Shown here one piece after another: positions 8,573 to 17,656 of a DNA stretch of 64,000 nt (the stretch's first letter is position 1; the number at the start of each line of letters is the position of its first letter). Location of the stretch: the NCBI RefSeq assembly GCF_900090295.1, contig NZ_LT607753.1, forward strand, positions 620,001 through 684,000, read 5' to 3'. Source of the DNA: Micromonospora coxensis. GTDB taxonomy: Bacteria > Actinomycetota > Actinomycetes > Mycobacteriales > Micromonosporaceae. The notes beneath the pieces are model-generated. The model did not search any database, had not been told where the DNA came from, and saw only the letters and a list, made by a program, of their open reading frames with translations. The translations under genes and the position numbers were made by a program.

Positions 8573-9564
8573 AGCAGCACCGCCCCGACGCCGACGCCGA
8601 CGCCGACGGCAGCCACGAAGGTGGCGGGGGCGAATCGGACGACGAAGCGGCGGCCGAACACGCCAGCCTGCATGGATATCAGCTTGAGGTCGACCATCGG
8701 CCCGACGACGAGGAAGACCAGGCGCGAGGTCAGAGAGAACTGGCTCAGAGAGGCCGCGACAAACGCATCAGCCTCGCTGCAGATGGACAGCAGAACGGCT
8801 AGCACGGCGAGCGCGATGACGGACAGGACCGCGTTGTCGGCGAGCGTCTGCAGCCATGCTTCAGGCACGACGACGTTGATGGTGGCGGCTGCGGCGGCGC
8901 CCACGACGAGGAAGCCGCCAGCGTGCATGACATCGTGCCGGCAGGCCGCCCAGAACGCCCGCGACCGCGACTGGTCGTCGAGATCCGGGCGGCGCGGCAG
9001 CCGGATCCACTCCGCCTTGCCGAGGCGTAGCCAGAGCCACCCCATCGCGACGGCGACGACCAGGCTGGCCACGAACCGGGCCACCGCCATCTCGGGGGTG
9101 CCGGGGAAGGCGACGACCGTCGCGGTGAGGACGATCGGGTTGATCGCCGGGGCGGCCAGCAGGAACGCCAAGGCGGCGGCGGGCGTCACGCCGCGCCGGA
9201 TCAGCGACCCTGCGATGGGCACGCTACCGCACTCGCAGCCGGGCAGCACCACGCCCGCGATACCGGCGGCGGGGACCGCTAGGGCGGGGTGCTGGGGAAG
9301 TGCCTTGGCCCAGAACGACCGCGGCACATATACGGCGATCACCGCGGACAGGACGACGCCGAAGACGAGGAACGGCACGGCCTGAACCATGACCGAGACG
9401 AAGACCGTGGTCCAGGTCTGCAGCACCGCTTCCGACAACCAGGAGCCGAGGGGCCCGGCGAACAGCGCCAGCAACACGAGCAGGGCGGCAAGGATTTCCA
9501 CGGATCCGACCTTGGCGCGCATGTTGGACCACCGAGACGGCCGCTCGGGCGGCGGTGGTGTCAC
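8569..9564 (-). CDS. DUF318/YcgR-type permease, putative metal efflux
   Basis: An integral membrane protein of about 330 residues with eight or so hydrophobic segments. It carries the family signature PGCECGSVPIAGSLIRRG followed by PAAALAFLLAAPAINP, and a second conserved block with SEADAFVAASL. These Cys/Asp/Glu motifs are typical of the permease family paired with TIGR03943 proteins and of SO_0444-type Cu/Zn efflux permeases. I take GTG at 9564, which has GGAAGG just upstream; ATG at 9522 is the alternative. The open frame continues upstream to 9951, but that part lacks protein character. It is the first gene of a three-gene coupled operon. Confidence 0.8.
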   Translation of the reverse strand: MTPPPPERPSRWSNMRAKVGSVEILAALLVLLALFAGPLGSWLSEAVLQTWTTVFVSVMVQAVPFLVFGVVLSAVIAVYVPRSFWAKALPQHPALAVPAAGIAGVVLPGCECGSVPIAGSLIRRGVTPAAALAFLLAAPAINPIVLTATVVAFPGTPEMAVARFVASLVVAVAMGWLWLRLGKAEWIRLPRRPDLDDQSRSRAFWAACRHDVMHAGGFLVVGAAAAATINVVVPEAWLQTLADNAVLSVIALAVLAVLLSICSEADAFVAASLSQFSLTSRLVFLVVGPMVDLKLISMQAGVFGRRFVVRFAPATFVAAVGVGVGVGAVLL

Positions 9565-9947
9565 GGCCTTCCGCTTCGGCGGGGCGGTCGACCAGTCGAC
9601 ATCCGTCGACGCGGAACGCCGGGTCTTCACGCCATCGGTTAGTGGCACGCAGCTACTCCATTCCGGGGCGTCGCTGTGGTCGCGGTACAACGTAGCGGCC
9701 GGACCGGGCCAAGGCCATCCCCTCGCGCGCGTGGGCAGACGCCGTACGGGATGACGTGGTGCTCGGCGGCGACCGCGTATCGGCGACCGCCGCATAGCTC
9801 CGCCCGGCCCCGCCGGGTGCCAGCCAGCGAGTAGGAAGAGGCACCCGGCCGTCTCCCGAGGCGGCCCTATTTCACAGTCCCCTACATCGAGATCGAATAC
9901 TGGCAACAGGTGACCGCCCCCGAGGACCCGTACGAATAGCGGTGCCG
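9565..9947. other. Upstream region of the permease operon, no gene seen
   Basis: About 380 bases between the permease start and the stop of the truncated ABC ATPase; both genes run leftward. It should contain the operon promoter. I looked for Zur/Fur-like AT-rich palindromes and for CsoR-like repeats and found none that I would defend. Confidence 0.35.
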
Positions 9948-10590
9948 TCACGGGGCGGCTGACCGAGGCGCGTTTCGGGGCAGGCCCTGTCCTTCGGTGC
10001 CCGGGCAGGTCGAGGGTGACTCCTGCGTGAGGCGCCGGTCTCGGTGGTGCGCCGGCTCGGGCAGTCGCAGGCGCAGCCGGCCGGTCTCGTCGGTGCTCAC
10101 CTCAGCCGCGACGCCATACACGTCGTGCAGGAGCCGGTCGGTGAGGACCTCTCCCGGAGGGCCGGCGGCGGCAACCTCGCCCCGGTGCAGGACGGCGAGG
10201 CGGTCGCAGTAGGCGGCGGCGAGTTCGATGTCGTGCAGGGCGGCGACGACGGTGATCCCGAGGCCGCAGACCAGGTCGAGGACCGCCAGTTGGTGGGCGA
10301 GGTCCAGGTGGTTGGTCGGTTCGTCGAGCAGCAGTAGCCGGGGTTGTTGGGCCAGGGCTCGGGCGAGGTGGGCGCGTTGGCGCTCGCCGCCGGAGAGTGT
10401 GGCCATCCGCCGTCCGGCGAGGTCGGCCAGTGAGCAGCGCCGTATCGCGTCGGCCACGACCCGGTAATCGTCGGCGGTGACCCCGGCGAGGGCGGACTGG
10501 TGCGGTACGCGACCCAGCGCGACCAGGTCGATGACCGTGTGCTCGAGATCCGGCGGCGTGTCCTGGGTGAGGACGGCCACCTGACGGGTG
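9948..10590 (-). pseudogene. N-terminally truncated siderophore-type ABC transporter ATPase
   Basis: The protein matches FecE/FepC-type ATPases from the Q-loop onward ([11 protein letters not shown]). It has the ABC signature [15 protein letters not shown], Walker [13 protein letters not shown], the H-loop [13 protein letters not shown] and a family-typical C-terminal domain. The first ~75 residues, including Walker A, are absent. The similarity ends near 10590, exactly where a transposase fragment on the opposite strand begins, so insertion or deletion removed the 5' end. A GTG at 10580 could still start a 210-residue product, but it could not bind ATP normally. No partner permease or siderophore-binding protein is adjacent. 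Confidence 0.75.
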
Positions 10591-10594
10591 CAGA

Positions 10595-10762
10595 CGATTG
10601 GCCCGCGACTACGAACGCAAAACCGCGCACGCCGAAGCGATGATCAAAGTCGCCATGATCCGATTGATGGCCGCCCGCCTCGCCGGCGAGGACATCGAAC
10701 CGCAAGGCCCCATCGAAACCGAAGCAGCCCGACGCCTCAACGACGAACTCAACCAGAAGTAG
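10595..10762 (+). pseudogene. C-terminal fragment of an IS5-type (DDE) transposase
   Basis: Fifty-five codons in frame read [18 protein letters not shown] and then VAMIRLMAARLAGEDIEP, ending at TAG 10760-10762. The DYER, six residues, AEAMIK pattern is the usual C-terminal end of IS5/IS4811-like transposases in actinomycetes. The rest of the gene and the terminal repeats are missing. It abuts the truncation point of the ABC ATPase, implying that an IS-mediated rearrangement caused that deletion. Confidence 0.7.
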
Positions 10763-11128
10763 CCACCGGGTTACCCAACACCCTCTGAGACATAGAAGGC
10801 TCCGAGGGGTCGAACGTGAACCGGCTTTTCCAAGACTTTCTCGGTCCGCGTCGGCGACGCGGCCTGCGCGCGGCCGCCCACCGCTTCAACCAAGACCCAT
10901 CCCACGCCGCTGCGCGACGCGGGAGCTACCGCGCGTCTGGTCTCGGTCAGTTCTCGAGTTAGGCGCTGCCGTTGCATGGGTGTAGCGCAGGGTCGGTGAG
11001 TCCCGCCCCGCCGTGCTGGACGCTCGACGGCCGACCGATCCCAGGTGGTTGCCAGCCCTTGACCAGGTGCCGCAGTATGTGGGTACTGAAAGGCTCGGCG
11101 GTATAAAGCGAGAGAACCGGTGGACTGG
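10763..11128. other. Intergenic stretch without a gene
   Basis: About 370 bases downstream of the transposase fragment. Short open frames exist on both strands, but none has a ribosome binding site with a recognisable product. It may be decayed IS or ABC-transporter DNA. Confidence 0.35.
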
Positions 11129-11293
11129 CTACATTTCAGTCCCCTGCTCAGGGTGCCAAGCGCTGAAGTTTTCAGCGAGATCCGACAAATGCAAAGAGAT
11201 GTCGGAGTCCAGAGCGAATCCCAGACCGGCCACCACGACCAGCACCATCTCCAGCGCCAGCACCAGCCGGCGGGCTCGGACAGCCTCGCTCAT
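11129..11293 (-). CDS. Possible small single-span membrane protein
   Basis: A 54-codon frame starting at ATG 11293, with a GTGAGG-like Shine-Dalgarno sequence a few bases upstream. The product begins MSEAVRARRLVLALEMVL and has one hydrophobic span (residues ~10-28) followed by an acidic tail (SDISLHLSDLAENFS). The positive-inside start and clean span make it more credible than neighbouring frames. I recognise no family. The same frame extends upstream to 11623 with low-complexity sequence that I do not believe. Confidence 0.3.
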   Translation of the reverse strand: MSEAVRARRLVLALEMVLVVVAGLGFALDSDISLHLSDLAENFSAWHPEQGTEM

Positions 11294-11734
11294 CAACCTC
11301 ACCTGTCGCACCTCGGCAGCTAGCCGCGCCGGCTGATCCTGGCGTCCCTCTCGACGCCGGGACGCGGGCCGCCGGGCTCCAGCGACGACCGGCGGCTCCG
11401 TACCGCCCGCTGATCCAGACGCTGGACCGGTTCCTCGACGCACTGCCCGCGTGGATCGCCGCCGCACCAAGCCGTCGGGTACGAGCAGGCCACCGGCGGG
11501 CGTCGCCGCCAGAGCAGCGGCGACCTCGGTATCGCAGGTGCGGCCAGCCCGGTGCGGGCGGGCGTCAACGCGGGCCGGCTCGGCGGTGAGGTCACTGCGC
11601 GGATCAGGTGCCGATGTCGACACCTTCGTGCCTTTCTGGTCTCATCCGGTTCGAGATTTACCATACTCGGCTTATGGGCCGCTCTCCGATGCATGGCGCC
11701 GGGGGTCGGAGAGCACGGGGGTGAGGGGATCGAC
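11294..11734. other. Intergenic region upstream of the Tat hydrolase
   Basis: About 440 bases with no gene I can support. It probably contains the promoter of the rightward hydrolase gene. Both strands have open frames because of GC bias, but their products are Arg/Ala/Pro-rich without domain features. Confidence 0.35.
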
Positions 11735-13162
11735 ATGGAGCGGGGAGAGAGGCGGCGCCTCACTCGACGTCAGGTGCTCACCGGCATCGCTGGGACCGGC
11801 GTTGGCGCCGTGGGCGCCGCGGCGCTGGCCGGTGTGTTCCTCGGCCGCGACCGGGCGACGGCGAACCCGCTCCTGGTCGAGAACCAGACGTTACCGATCA
11901 CGTCGAATCTCTGGGCCAACCAGGGGCAGCCCGCATTCCTGCACGTGCGGCGGTTCCTGGCTCCCGGACCGGTACCCCCGCCCGACCGTGAGCAGGTGGT
12001 CATGGTGGCCGGCCGGACCAGTCCAGCGCTCGTGTCGTTCGACCTGCAGAGCGACAAGCCGGGCCCGCCCTACAGTTGGGCGCGGGTGCTGGCGGAGGCC
12101 GGTTTCGACGTGTGGGTCATGGACTTCCAGGGGATGGGCCTGTCGTCGCGTCCCGACGTGATGAACGACAAGTGCAATGTCCTGCGGGGCCAGCAACCGG
12201 TGCTGGGGGTGAACTGCCCGCCGAGCTATGCCGGGCCACTTGGCAACTCGCATTCCGACTGGCAGGAACTGCACACCGTCGTCGAGCACGTCCGGTTTCA
12301 GACGGCGAAGCCCAACCAGCTCCAGCAGAAACGGGTGATCCTCGTCGGATACTCGGCCGGAGCCTTTGCGGTCGGACCGTACGCGATCCACCAGCCCGGA
12401 AAGGTTAAAGGAATCCTCCTGCTCGCTCCGATCTTCCCGCCCCAGGGTCGAAGCCGGCACCCGCAGATCGCCACGGAAACCCTGTATCCGCTCAAGCCGG
12501 TGCCGGCACCGACCACGCCCGAGGCCTTCTTCGGAGCTCCCATGGGAATTGGGACCAAGAATCCCGTAATCGTCGACGGACGATGGATTCCGGGCACCGG
12601 GCTGGCGCTCAAGTCGGATTGCGGCGGCGACCCGTCGGTCGTCGACGACATCTGGCGAGCGATGCGGGAGAACGATCCCGAGGGCGCCAAATGGTCGAGC
12701 GCGTTGGCGCCGGAGGGCGTGTACCGGCACCGGGGCTTCCCGTTGTGGTGGGGCTGGAACGATGCGGTCGCGGCAAACGGCGGGCGGTCCTTCCTGCCGG
12801 AGGTGCCCCCCGTCCTGGGCCACGACACCCCCGTCTGCGTCATCGATGGAGAAGACGACGGCGTGGCGAATTTCACCGGAGACACCGGCGGCCAGGGAGA
12901 ATTCAGAGTACGCGCCCTCTACGACGCCATCTCGGGGCCGCGGAAGCTGTACTACAAGGTCGCCTGCGCCGGTCATCTGCTGATGTGGGAGGGGCGGCGG
13001 GACCGGCTGCACCAACTGTCCGTCGAGTGGCTCAGGGGGTTCACCGCAGGAGGCCTTCCCGGTCAGACGGGAGCGTTCTACGTCCCCTTGGCGGGGCCGC
13101 CGCAACCCATGGGAATCGAGTCGAGACCGCGCCCCCGAGTGCCACTGCCCCCGGGCCGGTAG
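11735..13162 (+). CDS. Tat-exported alpha/beta hydrolase
   Basis: A 475-residue protein starting at ATG 11735; the frame is open upstream to 11552, but the signal peptide defines this start. The N terminus has a twin-arginine motif (LTRRQVLTG) and a hydrophobic h-region, indicating Tat export. The mature part has alpha/beta-hydrolase hallmarks: nucleophile elbow GYSAG near residue 205, an acid in CVIDGEDDG near 370, and a C-terminal His in CAGHLLMW. Several Cys residues may form disulphides. The substrate cannot be read from sequence; esterase or lipase-like activity is the safe statement. It appears monocistronic. Confidence 0.75.
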   Translation: MERGERRRLTRRQVLTGIAGTGVGAVGAAALAGVFLGRDRATANPLLVENQTLPITSNLWANQGQPAFLHVRRFLAPGPVPPPDREQVVMVAGRTSPALVSFDLQSDKPGPPYSWARVLAEAGFDVWVMDFQGMGLSSRPDVMNDKCNVLRGQQPVLGVNCPPSYAGPLGNSHSDWQELHTVVEHVRFQTAKPNQLQQKRVILVGYSAGAFAVGPYAIHQPGKVKGILLLAPIFPPQGRSRHPQIATETLYPLKPVPAPTTPEAFFGAPMGIGTKNPVIVDGRWIPGTGLALKSDCGGDPSVVDDIWRAMRENDPEGAKWSSALAPEGVYRHRGFPLWWGWNDAVAANGGRSFLPEVPPVLGHDTPVCVIDGEDDGVANFTGDTGGQGEFRVRALYDAISGPRKLYYKVACAGHLLMWEGRRDRLHQLSVEWLRGFTAGGLPGQTGAFYVPLAGPPQPMGIESRPRPRVPLPPGR

Positions 13163-13360
13163 GTCAGCCGGATGCGCCGTATCGCCGCCGGCGCCGACTT
13201 GGCCGACGCCGAGGCACGGACTGCGCGTACACGTCTCCCGGGCTCGCGGTGTGACGGCGTCCGCCTCGGTCAGGCTGGCCGGGGCGGCCGACAGGGCGGT
13301 GACGATGAGATCCGGGTTGGCGGCGGGCACCCCGGTGGGTCGCCGCCGGTCACGGTGTCG

Positions 13361-13834
13361 TCAGCTCTCGACCGCGACGTCCACCGGGCCGACGCGCAGG
13401 GTGCCGTCGTTCAGTGGCGTGCAGCGCACCCCGCCGTGGCGGCGCAGCGCCCGCCACGCGCCGGGCCCGATCGTGACGTCCATCCAGGCGCACGGGTTGG
13501 CCGGCCGGTTGACCCGCAGCCGCACTGGGCCGTCCCCCGAGTTCAGGATGAGCACCGACCCGACCAGGTCGTCCACCGCGACGCCGGTGGTCAGGATGTT
13601 GCGCCGGACCTGCACTAGGTCGACGCCGGGCGGCAGCGACTCCTGCGCGATCACGGTCACGCTCGCCGCGCGGTGCGCCGGCCGGCCGAAGTACCGGTCG
13701 CCGACGATGCCCAGCTCGGCCCGGAGTCGTACCTCGGTCACCAGTTCGCCGGGCGGGGCGGGCAGCGGGCCGTCGGCGGGCCGCCCCACGTAGCGGTGTA
13801 CCGGCGAGGCCAGCAGCTGGACGATGCGCGGCAC
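13361..13834 (-). CDS. MOSC domain protein
   Basis: A 157-residue protein with an N-terminal strand MPRIVQLLASPVHRYVGR and the MOSC core: ELGIVGDRYFG, SVTVIAQESL, RRNILTTGV and a late NPCAWMD with the conserved Cys. MOSC domains carry sulphur from a cysteine persulphide, usually for molybdenum cofactor chemistry or base-analogue reduction. The small single-domain form is typical of actinomycetes. It stands alone, with no molybdopterin genes nearby. Confidence 0.85.
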   Translation of the reverse strand: MPRIVQLLASPVHRYVGRPADGPLPAPPGELVTEVRLRAELGIVGDRYFGRPAHRAASVTVIAQESLPPGVDLVQVRRNILTTGVAVDDLVGSVLILNSGDGPVRLRVNRPANPCAWMDVTIGPGAWRALRRHGGVRCTPLNDGTLRVGPVDVAVES

Positions 13835-14562
13835 AGCGGGATTCTACGGAGCCGGCACCGCCCGCCGGGCGGACTTGGGCGAGCCGCGGAGGCCGATGAC
13901 GCCGGGGACTGCTTGCCTGCCGGTCGGGTAACGGGGCTCGGTGAGCGTCACAGGGATCGCCGACCACTAGTTGCTCGCGGACGGCGACACTGCCGCGCTG
14001 GTGGACCGCGACGGCTCGGTGAACTGGTGGGCCTGGCGCGCTTCGACAGCCCGGCGGTGTTCGGACGTCTGCTCGACCGCGACGTCGGGCACTGGTCGCT
14101 CCGGCCCGACGGTCAACTTCACCAGCGAACGGGCGTATGTGGCCGACTCGCTCGTGCTGCGTCGGCGTTGGCCGGCGTGGCCGGCGTCGGGGTGGCCGTC
14201 TGGGCGGCCCGCGTCGGAAGCCGGGCCCGCGCCCGGGCGCACGCCACCTCCGGCGTTGACGCGCCCGCCGGGCGACGCCGCCGCGCTGGAGGTCTCTGGG
14301 ACGGACGACGCCGCCGCCGGGCTGCCCAGGTACCGGCTGGCGACCGCGCCCGACGACGAGGCACCGGCGCACCGGAAGCCGCAGCTCGCCGCACTGCAAG
14401 CCAACGGCCCGACATTCCGCCGAATCTCGACAACTTTCGATGAGATGCGCTCTACTTCTGTTCAGATCGAACGAAAGACGTTAATGTCGTGGCCACCCCA
14501 CGGTGCTCCTCGAGACGGCGGCAGCAGTAGCACCGAGCTTCGACCCGACGCTCGGAGGTCCC
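13835..14562. other. Non-coding stretch holding a glycosidase remnant
   Basis: About 730 bases between the MOSC gene and the sugar dehydrogenase. The first third contains the GH15 remnant listed separately. The rest (~14175-14450) has scattered open frames without domain character, and the last 100 bases should hold the promoter of the dehydrogenase gene. Confidence 0.45.
13941..14170 (+). pseudogene. N-terminal remnant of a GH15 glucoamylase/trehalase-type protein
   Basis: From GTG 13941 the frame reads VSVTGIADH, then a TAG stop at 13968, then LLADGDTAALVDRDGSVNWW. A shift near 14033 continues as LARFDSPAVFGRLLD and HWSLRP, and a shift back gives NFTSERAYVADSLVLR. This is the conserved first ~75 residues of actinomycete GH15 proteins. 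The rest of the gene, including the catalytic domain, is not detectable. A stop plus two frameshifts make it a dead fragment. Confidence 0.7.
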
Positions 14563-17463
14563 GTGTCACGCGTCCCGCAACGATGCCTGCTCGTCGCCGC
14601 CACCGCCCTGCTCACCGCGCTCGCCGCGACCGCCCCCTCGGCGGCCCTCGCCCACCCCGGCCACCCGCACCCCGCCGCCGAACCGACCGCGCCGAAGCCG
14701 GCGGCCGCCGCGGCGGCGGTCCCGGCCACCAACGGGTTCGAGAAGATCACCCTCGACAGCGGACTCACCATGGGTGAGCCGATCGAACTGACCGTGCTCC
14801 CCGACGGCAAGGTGCTCTACATCAACCGGGGCACCAGCGCCGGCGGCGGGCAGGTCCGGCTCTACAACCCGGCCACCCGGTCCACCACCGTCGCGCTCAC
14901 CCTCGCGCTCGACGCCCGGTTCGAGGACGGGCTGATCGGCGTCACCATTCACCCGAACTTCGCCACCAACCGCTGGGTCTACCTCTTCTACTCCCCCAAG
15001 GTCACCCCGCTGGTGAACCGGATCTCCCGGTTCACGTTCAACCCAGCCACGCTGGTGCTCGACCCGGCCAGCGAGGACGTGCTGATCGAGTGGCCCACCG
15101 AACGCGACCTCTGCTGCCACTCCGCCGGCTCGATGAGCTGGGACACCGGTGGCAACCTCTACTTCGCCGTCGGCGACAACACCAACTCCGGCGGCGACTC
15201 GGCCGGGATGGCACCGATCGACGAGCGGACGACCCGGAACCCGCAGTACGACGCCCAGCGCACCTCCGGCAACACCAACGACCTGCGCGGCAAGATCAAC
15301 CGGATCCACCCGGAGAACGACGGCAGCTACACCATCCCGTCCGGCAACCTGTTCCCGGTCGGCACCGCGAAGACCCGGCCGGAGATCTACGTGATGGGGG
15401 TCCGCAACCCGTACCGGATCTGGGTCGACCGCAAGGCGGGGAACACCCTCTACTGGGGAGAGGTCGGCCCGGACGCCGGCGCCGACCTGGCCAACCGGGG
15501 CCCGGCCGCCTACGACGAGTTCAACCGGGCCACCGCGCCCGGCAACTACGGCTGGCCCTACTGCGGCGGCCCGAACGTGGCGTACAACGACTGGGACTTC
15601 GCGACGAAGTCCCCGCGCGGCTGGTTCCCCTGCGGCGGCGCCACCGGCCCGGTCAACGACTCGCCCCGCAACACTGGTCTGACGCAGCTCCCGCCGACGA
15701 AGCCGGCCCTGGTCTGGGAGCAGCACGGCGGCAGCGACGACTGGCCGGCCCTGGACAACCCTGGCGGCTGCGGCTCACCGGCCCACACCGAGGTCTACCA
15801 CTACGACCCGAACCTGAACTCCGACGTCAAGTGGCCGCCGTACTACGACAACAAGTGGCTGCTCACCGAGTACTGCCGCAACTGGATCAAGGAGGTCCAG
15901 TTCGACAACGGCAACCCGGCCACCGGCGCGCCGACCGTGATCGAGCCGGTGCTCGCCGGCATGACGTTCGTGCACCCGATCGACGCCGAGTTCGGCCCGG
16001 ACGGCTCGCTCTACCTGCTGGAGTACGGCAGCGGCTGGTTCTCCGGCGCCGCCGACGCCGGGCTCTACAAAATCAACTACGTCCAGGGTGGGCGGTCACC
16101 AGTGGCCAAGGCGAGCGTCAACAAGGACAACGGGCTCGCACCGCTGACTGTGACCTTCTCCAGCGCCGGCAGCACCGACCCCGACGGCGACCCCCTGACG
16201 TACGCCTGGGACTTCACCGACAACGGCAGCGTCGACTCGACGGCCGCCAACCCGTCCTTCACGTACCCGTCGAACGGCAGCTTCACCGCCCGCCTGACGG
16301 TCAGCGACGGCACCGGCCGCAGCGGCACCGTCACGGTGCCGGTCATCGTGGGCAACAACCGGCCGACGGTGACCCTGAGCGGGTTGCCGGCCGGCGGCCT
16401 CTTCGACTGGGGCCAGGACGTGACGGTCAGCGCGTCCGCCAGTGACCCGCAGGACGGCACCCCGGCCTGCTCGGCGATCGTGGTCCGGGCCGCGCTCGGG
16501 CACCAGGAGCACGCGCACGAGGAGGGGCAGGGAACGGGCTGCGGGGCCACCTTCAACACCGGCCCGGTGCACGCCGGCCCCGACTCGGTGCTCTTCTTCG
16601 TGCTCCGCGGCAGCTACACCGACCAGGGCGCGACCGGAACCGTGCCGCTGACGGGAGAGCGGGAGATCAGCCTCTATCCGAAGCAGTGGCAGGCTGAGCA
16701 CTACGTCACGCTCAACGGTCCGAAGGTGATCGACCAAGCGGCGGCCCAGGGCGGCAAGCGGCTCGGGGACATTCAGAACGGGGAGAACGTCCGGCACCAC
16801 GCGGTGAGCCTGAAAGGCATCACCGGGGTGACGGCCCGGGTCTCCTCCGGCGGCGCCGGGGGCACCGTCTCCTTCCGGTACGACACCCCCACCGGCACCG
16901 AGGTCGCCCGGATCGCGGTGCCGAACACCGGCGGCTGGGACAACTACACCGAGCTCAGCGCCACCGTGAGCAAGCCCGACGACGGCACCCACGACCTGTA
17001 TCTGGTCTTCACCGGCGGCAGTGGCGCGCTGCTCGACGTCGACAGCTACACCTTCACCGGCCCGGGTGTGGGTACCGGCGGCGCCCGTACCGGTGAGATC
17101 AAGGGGCTGGGCAAGTGCGTCGACATCAGCTCTAGCCAGACCGCCGACGGCACCAGGGTGCAGGTGTGGACGTGCAACGGTACCGGCGCCCAGCGGTGGA
17201 CGTTGCCCGGCGACGGCACCGTCCGCGGCCTGGGCAAGTGCCTCGACGTGAAAAGCAGCGGAACGACGAACGGCACGCCGGTGCAGCTCTGGACCTGCAA
17301 CGGCACCGGCGCCCAGCAATGGGCGCCGCAGGCCGACGGCAGCCTGAAGAACCCGCAGTCGGGTCGCTGCCTGGACATCCCGGCCTCCAACACCACCGAC
17401 GGCACGCAGTTGCAGATCCACGATTGCAACGGCACCGGCGCCCAGCGCTGGACCCTGCCCTGA
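14563..17463 (+). CDS. Secreted PQQ-type sugar dehydrogenase with PKD, CBM6-like and ricin B-lectin domains
   Basis: GTG 14563 follows GGAGG by 4 nt; about 966 residues. A Sec signal peptide (LLVAATALLTALAATAPSAALA) precedes a glucose/sorbosone dehydrogenase beta-propeller (residues ~45-480: VLPDGKVLYINRG, GLIGVTIHPNF, RDLCCHSAGSMSWD, MGVRNPYRIWVD). A PKD domain follows (~515-600, DPDGDPLTYAWDF), then a CBM6-like module (~690-830). A C-terminal ricin beta-trefoil has three repeats, each with a Q-x-W-like strand (GTGAQRW/QQW). It likely oxidises sugars on polysaccharides outside the cell while the extra domains bind carbohydrate. Many Cys fit an extracellular protein. It appears monocistronic, with a strong terminator after it. 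Confidence 0.85.
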   Translation: MSRVPQRCLLVAATALLTALAATAPSAALAHPGHPHPAAEPTAPKPAAAAAAVPATNGFEKITLDSGLTMGEPIELTVLPDGKVLYINRGTSAGGGQVRLYNPATRSTTVALTLALDARFEDGLIGVTIHPNFATNRWVYLFYSPKVTPLVNRISRFTFNPATLVLDPASEDVLIEWPTERDLCCHSAGSMSWDTGGNLYFAVGDNTNSGGDSAGMAPIDERTTRNPQYDAQRTSGNTNDLRGKINRIHPENDGSYTIPSGNLFPVGTAKTRPEIYVMGVRNPYRIWVDRKAGNTLYWGEVGPDAGADLANRGPAAYDEFNRATAPGNYGWPYCGGPNVAYNDWDFATKSPRGWFPCGGATGPVNDSPRNTGLTQLPPTKPALVWEQHGGSDDWPALDNPGGCGSPAHTEVYHYDPNLNSDVKWPPYYDNKWLLTEYCRNWIKEVQFDNGNPATGAPTVIEPVLAGMTFVHPIDAEFGPDGSLYLLEYGSGWFSGAADAGLYKINYVQGGRSPVAKASVNKDNGLAPLTVTFSSAGSTDPDGDPLTYAWDFTDNGSVDSTAANPSFTYPSNGSFTARLTVSDGTGRSGTVTVPVIVGNNRPTVTLSGLPAGGLFDWGQDVTVSASASDPQDGTPACSAIVVRAALGHQEHAHEEGQGTGCGATFNTGPVHAGPDSVLFFVLRGSYTDQGATGTVPLTGEREISLYPKQWQAEHYVTLNGPKVIDQAAAQGGKRLGDIQNGENVRHHAVSLKGITGVTARVSSGGAGGTVSFRYDTPTGTEVARIAVPNTGGWDNYTELSATVSKPDDGTHDLYLVFTGGSGALLDVDSYTFTGPGVGTGGARTGEIKGLGKCVDISSSQTADGTRVQVWTCNGTGAQRWTLPGDGTVRGLGKCLDVKSSGTTNGTPVQLWTCNGTGAQQWAPQADGSLKNPQSGRCLDIPASNTTDGTQLQIHDCNGTGAQRWTLP

Positions 17464-17475
17464 CCCGACCGGCAG

Positions 17476-17507
17476 CGGGCCGGGGTGAGCCCCCCACCCC
17501 CGGCCCG
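17476..17507 (+). terminator. GC-rich hairpin after the sugar dehydrogenase
   Basis: A 10-bp perfect stem (CGGGCCGGGG with CCCCGGCCCG) around a 12-nt loop, starting 13 bases after the stop codon. It lacks a U-tract, as is common in actinomycetes, and is followed by a much stronger hairpin. Confidence 0.5.
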
Positions 17508-17536
17508 GTGCCGGACCCGGCACCGGCGACGCCCCC

Positions 17537-17581
17537 GCGCAGGTCCGCGCCCGCCGCCCGGCGGCGGGCGCGGACCTGCGC
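17537..17581 (+). terminator. Very strong hairpin terminator (21-bp perfect stem)
   Basis: Arms 17537-17557 and 17561-17581 are perfect complements (21 bp) with a 3-nt loop CCG. It sits between the sugar dehydrogenase stop and the next gene, which is co-oriented, so it should isolate the two transcripts. Confidence 0.75.
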
Positions 17582-17656
17582 TCACCGGCTGCTGCCATTC
17601 GGGCGTCGTGGTGCGACGATGACATCGACGGCATGCCGGGCGAGCGGAGGACAGCC

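Noticed and set aside
8569..9951. The full 460-codon frame as the permease
   Set aside because: The part upstream of about 9564 is Arg/Pro-rich and unlike any permease N terminus; a GTG with a ribosome binding site lies at 9564.
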